Shown piece by piece: positions 14,855 through 22,690 of a stretch of 31,920 bases of DNA. Source of the stretch: CAZCJU01 sp964498965 (lineage in GTDB: Bacteria; Bacillota; Clostridia; Oscillospirales; CAG-272); the NCBI GenBank assembly GCA_964498965.1, contig CAZCJU010000015.1, positions 1 to 31,920 on the forward strand, in the 5' to 3' direction. Made by a program: the position numbers and the translations under genes. Below the pieces are notes generated by a model. That model was not told the DNA's origin and made no database searches. It was given only the letters and a program-made list of their open reading frames with translations. Positions within the stretch are counted from its first letter, which is position 1. Each line of letters opens with the position of its first letter.

Positions 14855-15238
14855 ATGAAAAAGATAAAATCGGTGATAATATCCGTTATACTTCTTTTTC
14901 TCGTATGCTTCGGAGTAGGTGCGAATCTGTTTTACATGAAAAGCACTGCCGGTGAGCTGATAAACGACGTAAATCGACTTCCGACAAACGAGGCGGAGAT
15001 CTCGAATTGCATTTCCGCCGTCGAAGATATCGGAGAGAAATGGCATCGCCACCGAGGTGTGATAGTGTATTTCATGGATCTGCGTGAAGTAGACGAGGCG
15101 GATCGAGCATTCACACAGCTTTACAATAACGTAAGCTCCGAGGACTTTGAAAGCTACCTCGTCAGCCGTGATGAATTTATACACGCTCTGACCCGCCTGC
15201 TTGAGATCAACGAGATCTCGCTTGAAAATATATTTTAG
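14855..15238 (+). CDS. DUF4363 family small membrane protein
   Basis: From ATG 14855 this is a 127-aa protein: basic start MKKIKSVIISV, one hydrophobic helix (about 5-27) that may be an uncleaved signal anchor, and an alpha-helical domain with EISNCISAVEDIGEKWHRHR and VDEADRAFTQLYNNVSSEDF, typical of DUF4363. Partners of DUF421 proteins in Firmicutes often belong to this family; function unknown. The start is uncertain: AAAGGAG (14848-14854) touches the ATG with no spacer, which is poor for initiation, while the next standard in-frame candidate, GTG 14873, is 18 nt from it. A far-upstream GTG at 14807 would overlap the hairpin and is unlikely. It converges with the glycosidase gene, stops 24 nt apart. 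Confidence 0.8.
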   Translation: MKKIKSVIISVILLFLVCFGVGANLFYMKSTAGELINDVNRLPTNEAEISNCISAVEDIGEKWHRHRGVIVYFMDLREVDEADRAFTQLYNNVSSEDFESYLVSRDEFIHALTRLLEINEISLENIF

Positions 15239-15262
15239 CCGTTTCTGCCGTTAAAGTGCTTT

Positions 15263-16813
15263 TCAGTTTTTCTTCTTCTTTGAAATCAGCACTGCCGCAC
15301 CGGCTGCCGCCGCAGCCACAGCCGCCGCACCCACTGCGATCGGCACTATCTTGCTTTTTTTAGCCTTTTCGCCGTTTTTGGAATCGATCACAACGGTGTC
15401 CGAAGTGCTGTCGTTCTGTTCCTGCGATACGACACCTTCGCCGTCCGTATTCGTTTCGGTCGTGTCGGGTGAGTTTGTTTCCTTAGATCCGGCGTTATCG
15501 ACGCTTGCAACTATTATCGAGTTTACGACCGAACGGGGCGAGCCGTATGTACCGCTTGCGAATTTATCGCTCGGGCGATTCGCTACCGTATATGCACTGC
15601 CTTTACGGACCGCCATAGTCGTAGAGCCGCCGCCGTCAACGAGGAAAGCGTTATAGAGATCGAGATCGACAGCAAGCTGCTTCAGCTTTTCGGAATTGGT
15701 ACCCGTCGCAAAGCCGCTCTGCCTGCCGTCAACCGTGATAAGCACGAGCTTACCGTCTTTCGTAGAGCCGATTATAGTCGTGGGATATCCGTTTTCCGCA
15801 CCCTGTCCCGTAAGCTCGCCGTCGCTTACAAACCAGATATGACCGCCCACCGCAGAGCGTACATTTTGCCACTTTTCGGTTTCGCTTTTTGCCGTTTCTC
15901 TGACGGTCACGGTAACGGTCACCTCGTCGCCGAGTTTTACGTCGTTTAATTTCTTTACTCTCGTTCCTCTTGCGGTGAGGAGCATTTGATTTTCCGCAAG
16001 CTTAGGCGGATTTTCCTTTGTATTTTCGTCATATATTCCGACTATTTTGCCCTTTATGTTCGCACCGTGGCAGAGCTTGTAGTCGCCCTCCGTTTCGATA
16101 AGTACCTCGTAAGCGTCGTCGAGTGAAAAGTCATTCGAATCAAGACCCTTGTCCGTATACAAAACGAGTGCGTTATCCACCGGCAGACGGTTTACTCCGT
16201 CGGCTTTAGTTATCGTATCGCCGTTATTGTCGAGAAGCTTCACAGTTGCCTGCGGTCTGCCCATAACAAGTTCACCGTCCTGCGTTATGCCGAACGACCA
16301 AAAATCCCCCTCATAGGGTGTTTCCTGCGTCATATGTGCGGTAGTTATTATTTCGCCGTCGTACATATTAAAGCCTCTGGGTATAGTCATGGACTTTTTG
16401 CAAACGAGCGGATATTGATTATATCCTCCCGCAACTACGGACATATTATAGCGTGCGTGTGCATATCCTACCATCCACATATCGCCGTTCACTGCGGCTA
16501 CAGCCGTTTTTCCTTCGTTAAGCTCATTAAATCGCTTACAGGTTTTGGCTACCGTCGCAAGCTCGTTCGAATACTCGCCGCCTCCGATAACGTCGAAATA
16601 AACATTGGGGTTGGTAACGTCCGCTTCTATAATGTTTATGTTGTTCACCCCGTACACAGATCCCTCTTCGGTCTGTATGTGCGTGCGTACCACGCCCTCG
16701 CAAAGCTGTTCCCGCTTTACCTCGTTTCCGTCCTTGATTTCTGCCGATACAATACCTTCCATCATTAATCCTCCAATCAGTACTGTGCTTATCAGTGCAA
16801 AAAATTTTTTCAT
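15263..16813 (-). CDS. Secreted phosphodiester glycosidase (NAGPA-domain) protein, C-terminally membrane-anchored
   Basis: A 516-aa protein with a signal peptide (MKKFFALISTVLIGGLMM..., cleavage probably near VSA-E), then a NAGPA-type domain. Visible marks are AVAAVNGDMW, ILITARGTRV-like MLLTARGTRVKKL, SAVGGHIWFV, DGRQSGFATG (362-371) and LVDGGGSTTM with DGGGSTT at 393-399, ending in GSPRSVVNSIIV. Family members cleave phosphodiester-linked sugars; the human enzyme removes GlcNAc from GlcNAc-phospho-mannose, and bacterial relatives are associated with wall or exopolysaccharide phosphodiesters. A Ser/Thr/Asp-rich linker (about 440-485), a small-residue transmembrane helix (490-511) and KKKKN follow. 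SD CGGAG lies about 9 nt before the ATG. Substrate unknown. Confidence 0.9.
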   Translation of the reverse strand: MKKFFALISTVLIGGLMMEGIVSAEIKDGNEVKREQLCEGVVRTHIQTEEGSVYGVNNINIIEADVTNPNVYFDVIGGGEYSNELATVAKTCKRFNELNEGKTAVAAVNGDMWMVGYAHARYNMSVVAGGYNQYPLVCKKSMTIPRGFNMYDGEIITTAHMTQETPYEGDFWSFGITQDGELVMGRPQATVKLLDNNGDTITKADGVNRLPVDNALVLYTDKGLDSNDFSLDDAYEVLIETEGDYKLCHGANIKGKIVGIYDENTKENPPKLAENQMLLTARGTRVKKLNDVKLGDEVTVTVTVRETAKSETEKWQNVRSAVGGHIWFVSDGELTGQGAENGYPTTIIGSTKDGKLVLITVDGRQSGFATGTNSEKLKQLAVDLDLYNAFLVDGGGSTTMAVRKGSAYTVANRPSDKFASGTYGSPRSVVNSIIVASVDNAGSKETNSPDTTETNTDGEGVVSQEQNDSTSDTVVIDSKNGEKAKKSKIVPIAVGAAAVAAAAAGAAVLISKKKKN

Positions 16814-16844
16814 ACCAATCTCCGTTCCGTCGCTTGCGGCGACA

Positions 16845-16871
16845 AAAATACTTTCTGTACAATGCTGTCAA
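16845..16871 (-). promoter_or_regulatory. Possible promoter for the phosphodiester glycosidase gene
   Basis: A perfect TTGACA occurs on the minus strand at 16866-16871, but the best -10 (TATTTT, 16845-16850) is only 15 nt away. The gene may have its own weak start here or rely on read-through from the phosphate-transport genes. Confidence 0.3.
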
Positions 16872-16892
16872 GTCTTTTCAACCGTCGGCGTG

Positions 16893-17516
16893 CTACATAT
16901 TCTTTATAATAGCGGATCTCACCTGATATGCCACATGCTCCGCAGAGTCGCAACATTTTTCAAGTCCCTCGAACATTCTCGTCCATGCGATCACCGTTAT
17001 CGGGTCCTTTTCCTCCTTATAAAGACGTTTTACCGCTCTGTGATAAACACGGTCGGCTTCTTCCTCGATGTTATCGATCTCGTCGATTATTTCGTTTATT
17101 CTTTTTGACTTTGAAAAATTCGGAAACTCGTCCGTAAGTTCGACTAACGCCGATGTGCTTTTTTTAATAAGCTCGCAAAGCTCTATTCCCTCGGCTCTTA
17201 CGGACAAAAGCCCGTACATATTCGCCTTTATCGCCGTATCCTCTATCAGATCGACCGTATCGTCAAGATATGCGAGCAGAGCGGCTATATCCTCACGTTC
17301 GATCGGCGTGATAAATTCGTGGACAAGCTTTTCCGTAGTCGTTCGAAGTATCTCGTCGGCACGTCTTTCCGTTTCGTGCAACGGCATAACCGCCGCCTCC
17401 AATTTTTCGGGACGAAACGAGCGAAATATTCGGTCAAGCTCCGTTGACGCACTTTTCGCACAAAGTGCCATTTCAGACATTGCGAAAAAATATTCGTCGC
17501 CTTTTTTTCTCGCCAT
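16893..17516 (-). CDS. DUF47 (PhoU-like) accessory protein of the Pit phosphate transporter
   Basis: A 207-aa all-helical protein of the DUF47/PhoU-like family. Start ATG 17514-17516 (MARKKGDEYF) is chosen because TCCTTT on the plus strand (AAAGGA on the coding strand) lies 6 nt before it; a longer in-frame reading adds ten residues with no SD. Conserved features are ETERRADEI, FITPIEREDIAALLAYLDD and EEEADRVYHRAVKRLY, the paired helix-bundle E(x)RxxD-type motifs. DUF47 proteins are encoded with Pit transporters and are thought to regulate or assist phosphate uptake. It starts 40 nt after the pit gene on the same strand. Length is standard. Confidence 0.92.
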   Translation of the reverse strand: MARKKGDEYFFAMSEMALCAKSASTELDRIFRSFRPEKLEAAVMPLHETERRADEILRTTTEKLVHEFITPIEREDIAALLAYLDDTVDLIEDTAIKANMYGLLSVRAEGIELCELIKKSTSALVELTDEFPNFSKSKRINEIIDEIDNIEEEADRVYHRAVKRLYKEEKDPITVIAWTRMFEGLEKCCDSAEHVAYQVRSAIIKNM

Positions 17517-17556
17517 ACGTTTTCCTTTCGTTGCATAAAAGTCCAAATAACCGTAC

Positions 17557-18603
17557 CTAAAGCATCATAAGAAAAAGCTTAGCCGTCAAAAAGCCTATAA
17601 GTCCGCACCCGGGAAAGGTAAGTATCCATGTCAGCACCATTTCTCCGACAATGCTCCAATTTACGCACGATATGCGTTTTGCCGCGCCGACGCCCATCAC
17701 CGACGAGGTCTTTGTATGCGTCGTGCTTACCGGTATTCCGGTAAGCGTTGCGAGCAAAAGGCACGCCGCCCCCGCCGTATCCGCCGCAAATCCCTGATAC
17801 CTTTCGAGCTTCACCATATCCATACCGACAGCCTTGATTATCCTGTAGCCGCCTATCGACGTGCCGAGTCCCATTATCGCCGAGCAAAGGAACACGAGCC
17901 ACAGCGGTATGAAACCGTTTCCGCTCTGCCCGCCGCACAGCGATATGCCGAGCAGAAACACGCCTATAAATTTCTGTCCGTCTTGGGCTCCGTGCATAAA
18001 TGCCATTGCCGCCGAGCCGCCTATCTGTGCCGCCTTGAAAAAGCCTCGGCTTTTCACTCTGTCAACATTACGGCAGGCAAAAACGGTGAGCTTTGCCGCA
18101 ACAAAGCCGGCAAAAAAGCCGAGAAGCGTGGACAGGATAAGCCCGAAAATGACTTTTTTCCATTCATTGCCGTTTATTCCCGATACACCGCTGAGTGCGA
18201 TCGCCGCTCCCGAAAGTCCCGCTATCAGTGCATGACTTTCGCTTGTGGGAACACCGAAGTACCACGCCGTGACAGCCCACACGACTATAGCCGCAAGTGC
18301 CGCACAAAGTGCCGCAAGCGAATGTTTTTCCGTATCGGCACCTGAATTGAAGTTCACCATGTCCTTTATGGTAAACGCCACACTCGCACCTACTTTGCTC
18401 ATGACGAAAACTCCGAAAAAATTCATTATCGCCGCCATGATTATTGCCGTTCGCGGCTTCATCGACCGTGTGGCGATGCAAGCCGCTATAGCATTCGGGG
18501 CATCTGTCCAACCGTTGACGAGTATCACACCCAAGGTGAGCAATGCGGTCACAAGCAAAGGAGGCGACAAAGCAAGCTGTCTTAAGAACGCTGACAGTTC
18601 CAT
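17557..18603 (-). CDS. pit: Low-affinity inorganic phosphate transporter, Pit family
   Basis: A 348-aa multi-helix membrane transporter of the PiT family, which takes up phosphate (often as metal-phosphate) using proton or sodium gradients. The duplicated signature is visible: VNGWTDAPNAIAACIATRSM (30-48) in the N half and SAAMAFMHGAQDGQK in the C half. Also present are FGVPTSESHALIAG (116-129) and TGIPVSTTHTKTSSVMGVG in the second repeat. SD AAAGG lies 7 nt before the ATG. It follows mutL by 14 nt and precedes the DUF47 gene by 40 nt. The length is short relative to E. coli PitA (about 500 aa) but usual for the Firmicute form. Confidence 0.95.
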   Translation of the reverse strand: MELSAFLRQLALSPPLLVTALLTLGVILVNGWTDAPNAIAACIATRSMKPRTAIIMAAIMNFFGVFVMSKVGASVAFTIKDMVNFNSGADTEKHSLAALCAALAAIVVWAVTAWYFGVPTSESHALIAGLSGAAIALSGVSGINGNEWKKVIFGLILSTLLGFFAGFVAAKLTVFACRNVDRVKSRGFFKAAQIGGSAAMAFMHGAQDGQKFIGVFLLGISLCGGQSGNGFIPLWLVFLCSAIMGLGTSIGGYRIIKAVGMDMVKLERYQGFAADTAGAACLLLATLTGIPVSTTHTKTSSVMGVGAAKRISCVNWSIVGEMVLTWILTFPGCGLIGFLTAKLFLMML

Positions 18604-18617
18604 AATTAACCTTTCGG

Positions 18618-20687
18618 TCAGGCTCTACCGAATTTTCTTTCAACAGACGATTTTTTCATAACGAACGCCACGGGCCTGCCATGAGGGCAATAATTTATGT
18701 TCGGGCATGACATCAGCTCATCGACAAGTTCACGCAAAGCCTGTTCGCTGTTTATCTCGCCCGCTTTTATCGCCGCTTTGCACGAGGACTGATAAAGTGC
18801 CTTTTCGAATATTGCGGTTCTGCTGCCCTCTCCGCTGCCTGTGCATTGACCGAGAGCTTCGCATAGTGCTTCGAACAGCGTGCGTGCCGCCTGTAGGGAA
18901 AAGCCGGACGGTATTTCATTTATACTTATATTATTCCCGCAACGTATGAAATTAAAACCGCTTTCTTTGATTTCTTCACGATATTCATCGGCAAATTCCG
19001 CATTTACGCTGTCAAGGAACAGTTCCGTCGGTATCATCAGCAGCTGACTTCCGCGTTTTCTGTTCTTATCCTTGCTTGCAAGACGTTCGAATATTATCCG
19101 CTCGTGTGCGGCGTGCTTATCTATGATATAAGCGATATCGCCCTGTTCGACCATAAGATACGTGCCGAACAACTCGCCGACATACCTGTATTCCGTCTTT
19201 TCCGATATACTTTTTTCTTTCTCTCCGTTCACCTCTTCGTTTTCTTCCGCAACGTAACCGGCACGGCACGCATTATCATCGATAACGCTTTCCGCTTCGA
19301 CGTGCATTTCATTTTGATCCGCATACTGTTTTATATCTTGCTTTATATCCTCCGCCGTATATATCGGCGGTACAGTCGCTTCGTTTTTTTCTTTATTTTC
19401 GCTCAAACGGTATGTACCGTCGTTCGCTTGCCGTTCTTCGTTTGCTGTCCGATGTGTCGAATACATATCCTCCTCGGGCGGTATCAGTGCTTCGAACTGT
19501 GCGGCGTTGTCTATCCGTATAAACTCCGTTTTTCGCCCGGACACGCTTTCTTCTTCGTCGTTTTTTTCGATCGGCTGTCGCACGGTCATCGATATCTGTC
19601 TTTCGGCAGTTGTCGGTCGATGCTCGTCTATCGGCAAAAAGCTGTTTACGACCTTATATTTTACATCCGAAAGGACCGAACCTTCAAGCTCGGGCTTTTG
19701 CGTGTTTGACAAAATCGCCGACCTTGCCGCACCGTATACGGTATCGAACACGGCACGCTCGTTTGAAAACCGCACCTCTGTTTTCGACGGGTGTACGTTT
19801 ACATCTACGAATGCCGGGTGTACGTTTACAAACATCACGGCACACGGAAACTTTTCTTTCGGTATATAAGACACGCACGCCTCGGAAAGTGCGGACGACA
19901 GCAGCTGACTTTTAATATATCTGTTATTGACGAAAAATATCTGACCGCCCCTGTTTGCTCTTGCCGTTATCGGAGTACCCAAATAGCCCGTTATCTCTAT
20001 TCCCCGTTCGCTGTAATCGAGCTTTATCATATTGTTTGCAAGTTCTCTGCCCAAAACGGCGTATATAACGTCGTTCAGCGTATTGCACCCCACCGTACTG
20101 AATTTTATTTTTCCGTCGGAAATGAGTGTAAACGCTATACCCGGATTTGACAAAGCCAGTTTTTCGCACGTTGAAGCCACATACGACGCTTCCACCGAAT
20201 CCTTTTTCAGGAATTTCAATCTTGCCGGAACATTGCCGAACAAGCCCTCGACCATAACGGTCGTTCCGTCGCCCGTACCGGTTTCCTCGACGGAAACGAG
20301 CTTTCCTCCCTCGGATGTCAATATAACGCCGGTTCCGTTTTTTTGCTTTGTTATTATTCTCAGACGGCTGACGGAGGATATTGCGGCAAGAGCCTCGCCT
20401 CTGAAGCCGAACGTCGTTATCGCATCGAGATCCTGTCTTGTCGATATCTTACTTGTGGCATTTCTTTTGATCGCCACCACGACATCTTCGGGTGACATTC
20501 CGCACCCGTCGTCGCTGACGCGGATAAGTCCGACACCGCCGCGTTTTATCTCGACGGTTATTCTTTTCGCTCCCGCATCGAGCGAATTTTCGCACAGCTC
20601 CTTCACGGCGGAGGCGGGTCTGTCAACGACCTCGCCTGCGGCAATGGCGTTTGCTACGGATATATCAAGTTCCTTGATTATTCCCAT
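18618..20687 (-). CDS. mutL: DNA mismatch repair protein MutL
   Basis: A 689-aa MutL. The GHKL ATPase domain is intact: AIAAGEVVDRPASAVKEL, Glu30 and Asn34 in KELCENSLDAGA, VSDDGCGM (57-64) and TTFGFRGEAL (91-100), then DVNVHPSKTEVRF. After a variable acidic linker (about 340-510) the C-terminal dimerisation domain has DKHAAHERIIFE (523-534), matching the endonuclease metal motif DxHA(x)2E(x)4E with Lys for Gln. SCKAAIKAG (about 635-643), CPHGRP (667-672) and the terminal FGR follow, as in nicking MutL proteins. MutS is not in the window. The ATG lies 6 nt after the permease stop and has only a weak SD, suggesting dependence on upstream translation. Confidence 0.97.
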   Translation of the reverse strand: MGIIKELDISVANAIAAGEVVDRPASAVKELCENSLDAGAKRITVEIKRGGVGLIRVSDDGCGMSPEDVVVAIKRNATSKISTRQDLDAITTFGFRGEALAAISSVSRLRIITKQKNGTGVILTSEGGKLVSVEETGTGDGTTVMVEGLFGNVPARLKFLKKDSVEASYVASTCEKLALSNPGIAFTLISDGKIKFSTVGCNTLNDVIYAVLGRELANNMIKLDYSERGIEITGYLGTPITARANRGGQIFFVNNRYIKSQLLSSALSEACVSYIPKEKFPCAVMFVNVHPAFVDVNVHPSKTEVRFSNERAVFDTVYGAARSAILSNTQKPELEGSVLSDVKYKVVNSFLPIDEHRPTTAERQISMTVRQPIEKNDEEESVSGRKTEFIRIDNAAQFEALIPPEEDMYSTHRTANEERQANDGTYRLSENKEKNEATVPPIYTAEDIKQDIKQYADQNEMHVEAESVIDDNACRAGYVAEENEEVNGEKEKSISEKTEYRYVGELFGTYLMVEQGDIAYIIDKHAAHERIIFERLASKDKNRKRGSQLLMIPTELFLDSVNAEFADEYREEIKESGFNFIRCGNNISINEIPSGFSLQAARTLFEALCEALGQCTGSGEGSRTAIFEKALYQSSCKAAIKAGEINSEQALRELVDELMSCPNINYCPHGRPVAFVMKKSSVERKFGRA

Positions 20688-20693
20688 AAGGCT

Positions 20694-21638
20694 TTATCTG
20701 TCTTCCCTGAAATAAGGCAGTCCCAGCGATGCCGGAGGCTGATTTTCCTTTTTCTTTCTTATAGTGATAAAGACAAGCACCACGATCGTCATAAAATAAG
20801 GAAGCATATCCAAGATTGCGGCGGGTATGTTTATTTTCAGGTTCTGAACGTAATACGGCAGAGTTCTGAGCATGGCAAACAAAAGTGCGCCGAAGATCGC
20901 CTTGAGCGGATTCCATGTTGCGAATATTACAAGTGCCACGGCTATCCAGCCCAGTCCCGAAGTCAGGTTACTGCTCCATTGCTTGAGGTAGTACACAGAA
21001 ATATAGCAACCGCCGATACCGCATATAAAGCCGCCTGCAAGGATATGGGCGTACTTATAGAGGCTTACATTTATTCCAGCCGAATCAGCCGCCGCCGGAT
21101 TTTCGCCGACGATACGCATATTCAAGCCCTGTTGAGTTTTATTGATGTATAAATATACGAGTACAGCCAGCAAGATGACCGCATAAGCGAATATGTTATG
21201 AGAGAACAGACCCTTGCCTATGACCGGGATGTCAGACAGGTACGGGATATGCATTTCATCTATGCAAGCGGCGATCTTATCGTCGAGGTATTTATTCGAA
21301 TAACCGCTGCCTATATAATTCGCTAAGCCGCTACCGAATATCGACAGCACAAGTCCCGAAACCGTATGATTTCCTCTGAACGTGACGGTGACTACCGCAT
21401 ATATCAGCGCACCGAGCATTCCCGCCGCTCCGGCAGACAAAACAGCCAGATAGATATTCGAGGTGTTTATGGCAACGGCATATCCGGCACACGCACCGAG
21501 CATCATCATGCCCTCCGTGCCGAGGTTCGTATGACCGACCTTTTCGTTCAATATCGTACCGAGCGTGCCGCAGAGCAGAGCTATACATATCGTTACGGAG
21601 GAATTAAGGAAATTACCCACAATATTCAAATTGATCAT
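20694..21638 (-). CDS. ABC transporter permease, BmpA-type nucleoside importer (second permease)
   Basis: A 314-aa permease with about eight or more hydrophobic helices. Start ATG 21636-21638 (MINLNIVGNF) is chosen for its SD AGAGGAG 9 nt upstream and its ATGA overlap with the first permease. Family marks are GTILNEKVGHTNLGTEGMMM, GNHTVSGLVLSIFG and the cytoplasmic coupling loop GLNMRIVGENPAAADSAGIN, followed by LGWIAVALVIFATWNP. It matches the NupQ/YufQ-type half of guanosine/nucleoside ABC importers. It pairs with the permease just upstream and the ATPase before it. Substrate class is inferred from family only. Confidence 0.92.
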   Translation of the reverse strand: MINLNIVGNFLNSSVTICIALLCGTLGTILNEKVGHTNLGTEGMMMLGACAGYAVAINTSNIYLAVLSAGAAGMLGALIYAVVTVTFRGNHTVSGLVLSIFGSGLANYIGSGYSNKYLDDKIAACIDEMHIPYLSDIPVIGKGLFSHNIFAYAVILLAVLVYLYINKTQQGLNMRIVGENPAAADSAGINVSLYKYAHILAGGFICGIGGCYISVYYLKQWSSNLTSGLGWIAVALVIFATWNPLKAIFGALLFAMLRTLPYYVQNLKINIPAAILDMLPYFMTIVVLVFITIRKKKENQPPASLGLPYFREDR

Positions 21639-22690
21639 CTTACATCGCTCCTCTCTTTCCATACTATTCTGTAATTTACGAAGAACTCACTTGCAAGCAC
21701 GAAGAACAAAATGATTCCCTGAATGACCTCGCAAAGCTGCGACGAGATATTCATGCTCTGCAAAAACGAGCTTCCCTGCATAAGTATCGCAAACATAAAT
21801 CCGACAACGATTATCGCAAACGGCGAAAGTGCAGCGAGCCACGCCACTATTATCGCCGTAAATCCCATACCCGCAGACAGGTTATCCGATATTCTGTGTT
21901 CGCTTCCCGCCGCCTCGAGCATTCCGGCAAGGCCGCATATACCGCCGCTTATCGCCGCCGTGGAGAACAGAATCACACCGACGTTCATTCCCGCATACCG
22001 TGCCGTATTCATGTTTTCGCCGACCACGGATATTTCGAAGCCGAGTTTCGTTCGCTTGAACAACACGAACAGGACAACGGCAAGTAAAATTACTATTATC
22101 CAACCTATATGTACGCCGAACACCTCCGGCAACCAAGCGTTTTCCGAAAAAAAGTCCACACGGTTACCGCCCTGCTCCTTTGTTTCCCACGGTCCGGTCT
22201 GAAGATACGTCACGAATAGCGATGCCATATAGTTCATCATCAAAGTGACCAAGGTTTCGCTCGTACCGAATTTTTGTCTTAAAAATGCGGGGATCAGTGC
22301 ATAGACCGCACCGAATGCGATACCGAAAACGAACATTATCGGCAAAAGCACGAAAGTCGGAAGAGCCGAAAAGCTTCTTGCCGCAACGGCACAGCCGAAG
22401 GCTCCCATGAAGAACTGTCCTTCCGCACCTATATTCCAAAATTTCATTTTGAATGCGACGGCAACGCCGAGAGCCATGGTAATGAGCGGTATCGCTTTAC
22501 GCACCGTGACTTTTCGCATGTAGCTTGTTTTAAAGCTTCCGCCTATCATCTTTCCGAACACCTTAAGCGGATCGTGGCCCATGATGAAGAGTATAACGGC
22601 CGTTGCAAAAAGTGCCGCCAGCACCGAAACCACACGGAGAATTATCTTCTGCTTCTCCGACATTTCGAATCTTTTTTCTATTTTAAGCAT
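21635..22690 (-). CDS. ABC transporter permease, BmpA-type nucleoside importer (first permease)
   Basis: A 351-aa integral-membrane protein of the NupP/YufP type. Conserved segments are VTVRKAIPLITMALGVAVAF, FWNIGAEGQFFMGA, FGTSETLVTLMMNYMA, the coupling loop LGFEISVVGENMNTARYAGM, and GMGFTAIIVAWLAALSPFAI. It forms the heterodimeric transmembrane channel with the downstream permease. The ATG at 22690 overlaps the end of the ATPase gene by 8 nt; a second in-frame Met (MSEKQKI, residue 10) is a possible alternative start. Nucleosides are the known substrates of characterised relatives, and autoinducer-2 or sugars in more distant ones. Confidence 0.92.
   Translation of the reverse strand: MLKIEKRFEMSEKQKIILRVVSVLAALFATAVILFIMGHDPLKVFGKMIGGSFKTSYMRKVTVRKAIPLITMALGVAVAFKMKFWNIGAEGQFFMGAFGCAVAARSFSALPTFVLLPIMFVFGIAFGAVYALIPAFLRQKFGTSETLVTLMMNYMASLFVTYLQTGPWETKEQGGNRVDFFSENAWLPEVFGVHIGWIIVILLAVVLFVLFKRTKLGFEISVVGENMNTARYAGMNVGVILFSTAAISGGICGLAGMLEAAGSEHRISDNLSAGMGFTAIIVAWLAALSPFAIIVVGFMFAILMQGSSFLQSMNISSQLCEVIQGIILFFVLASEFFVNYRIVWKERSDVR

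Noticed and set aside
19789..19830. A 15-nt direct repeat (GGGTGTACGTTTACA, starts 19789 and 19816)
   Set aside because: It encodes the two VNVHP pentapeptides of the conserved MutL segment VNVHPAFVDVNVHP, so protein sequence explains it.
18618..20687. Possible loss of MutL endonuclease activity because DQHA is DKHA
   Set aside because: The metal-binding Asp, His and both Glu are kept, as are CPHGRP and FGR; the second position varies in the family.
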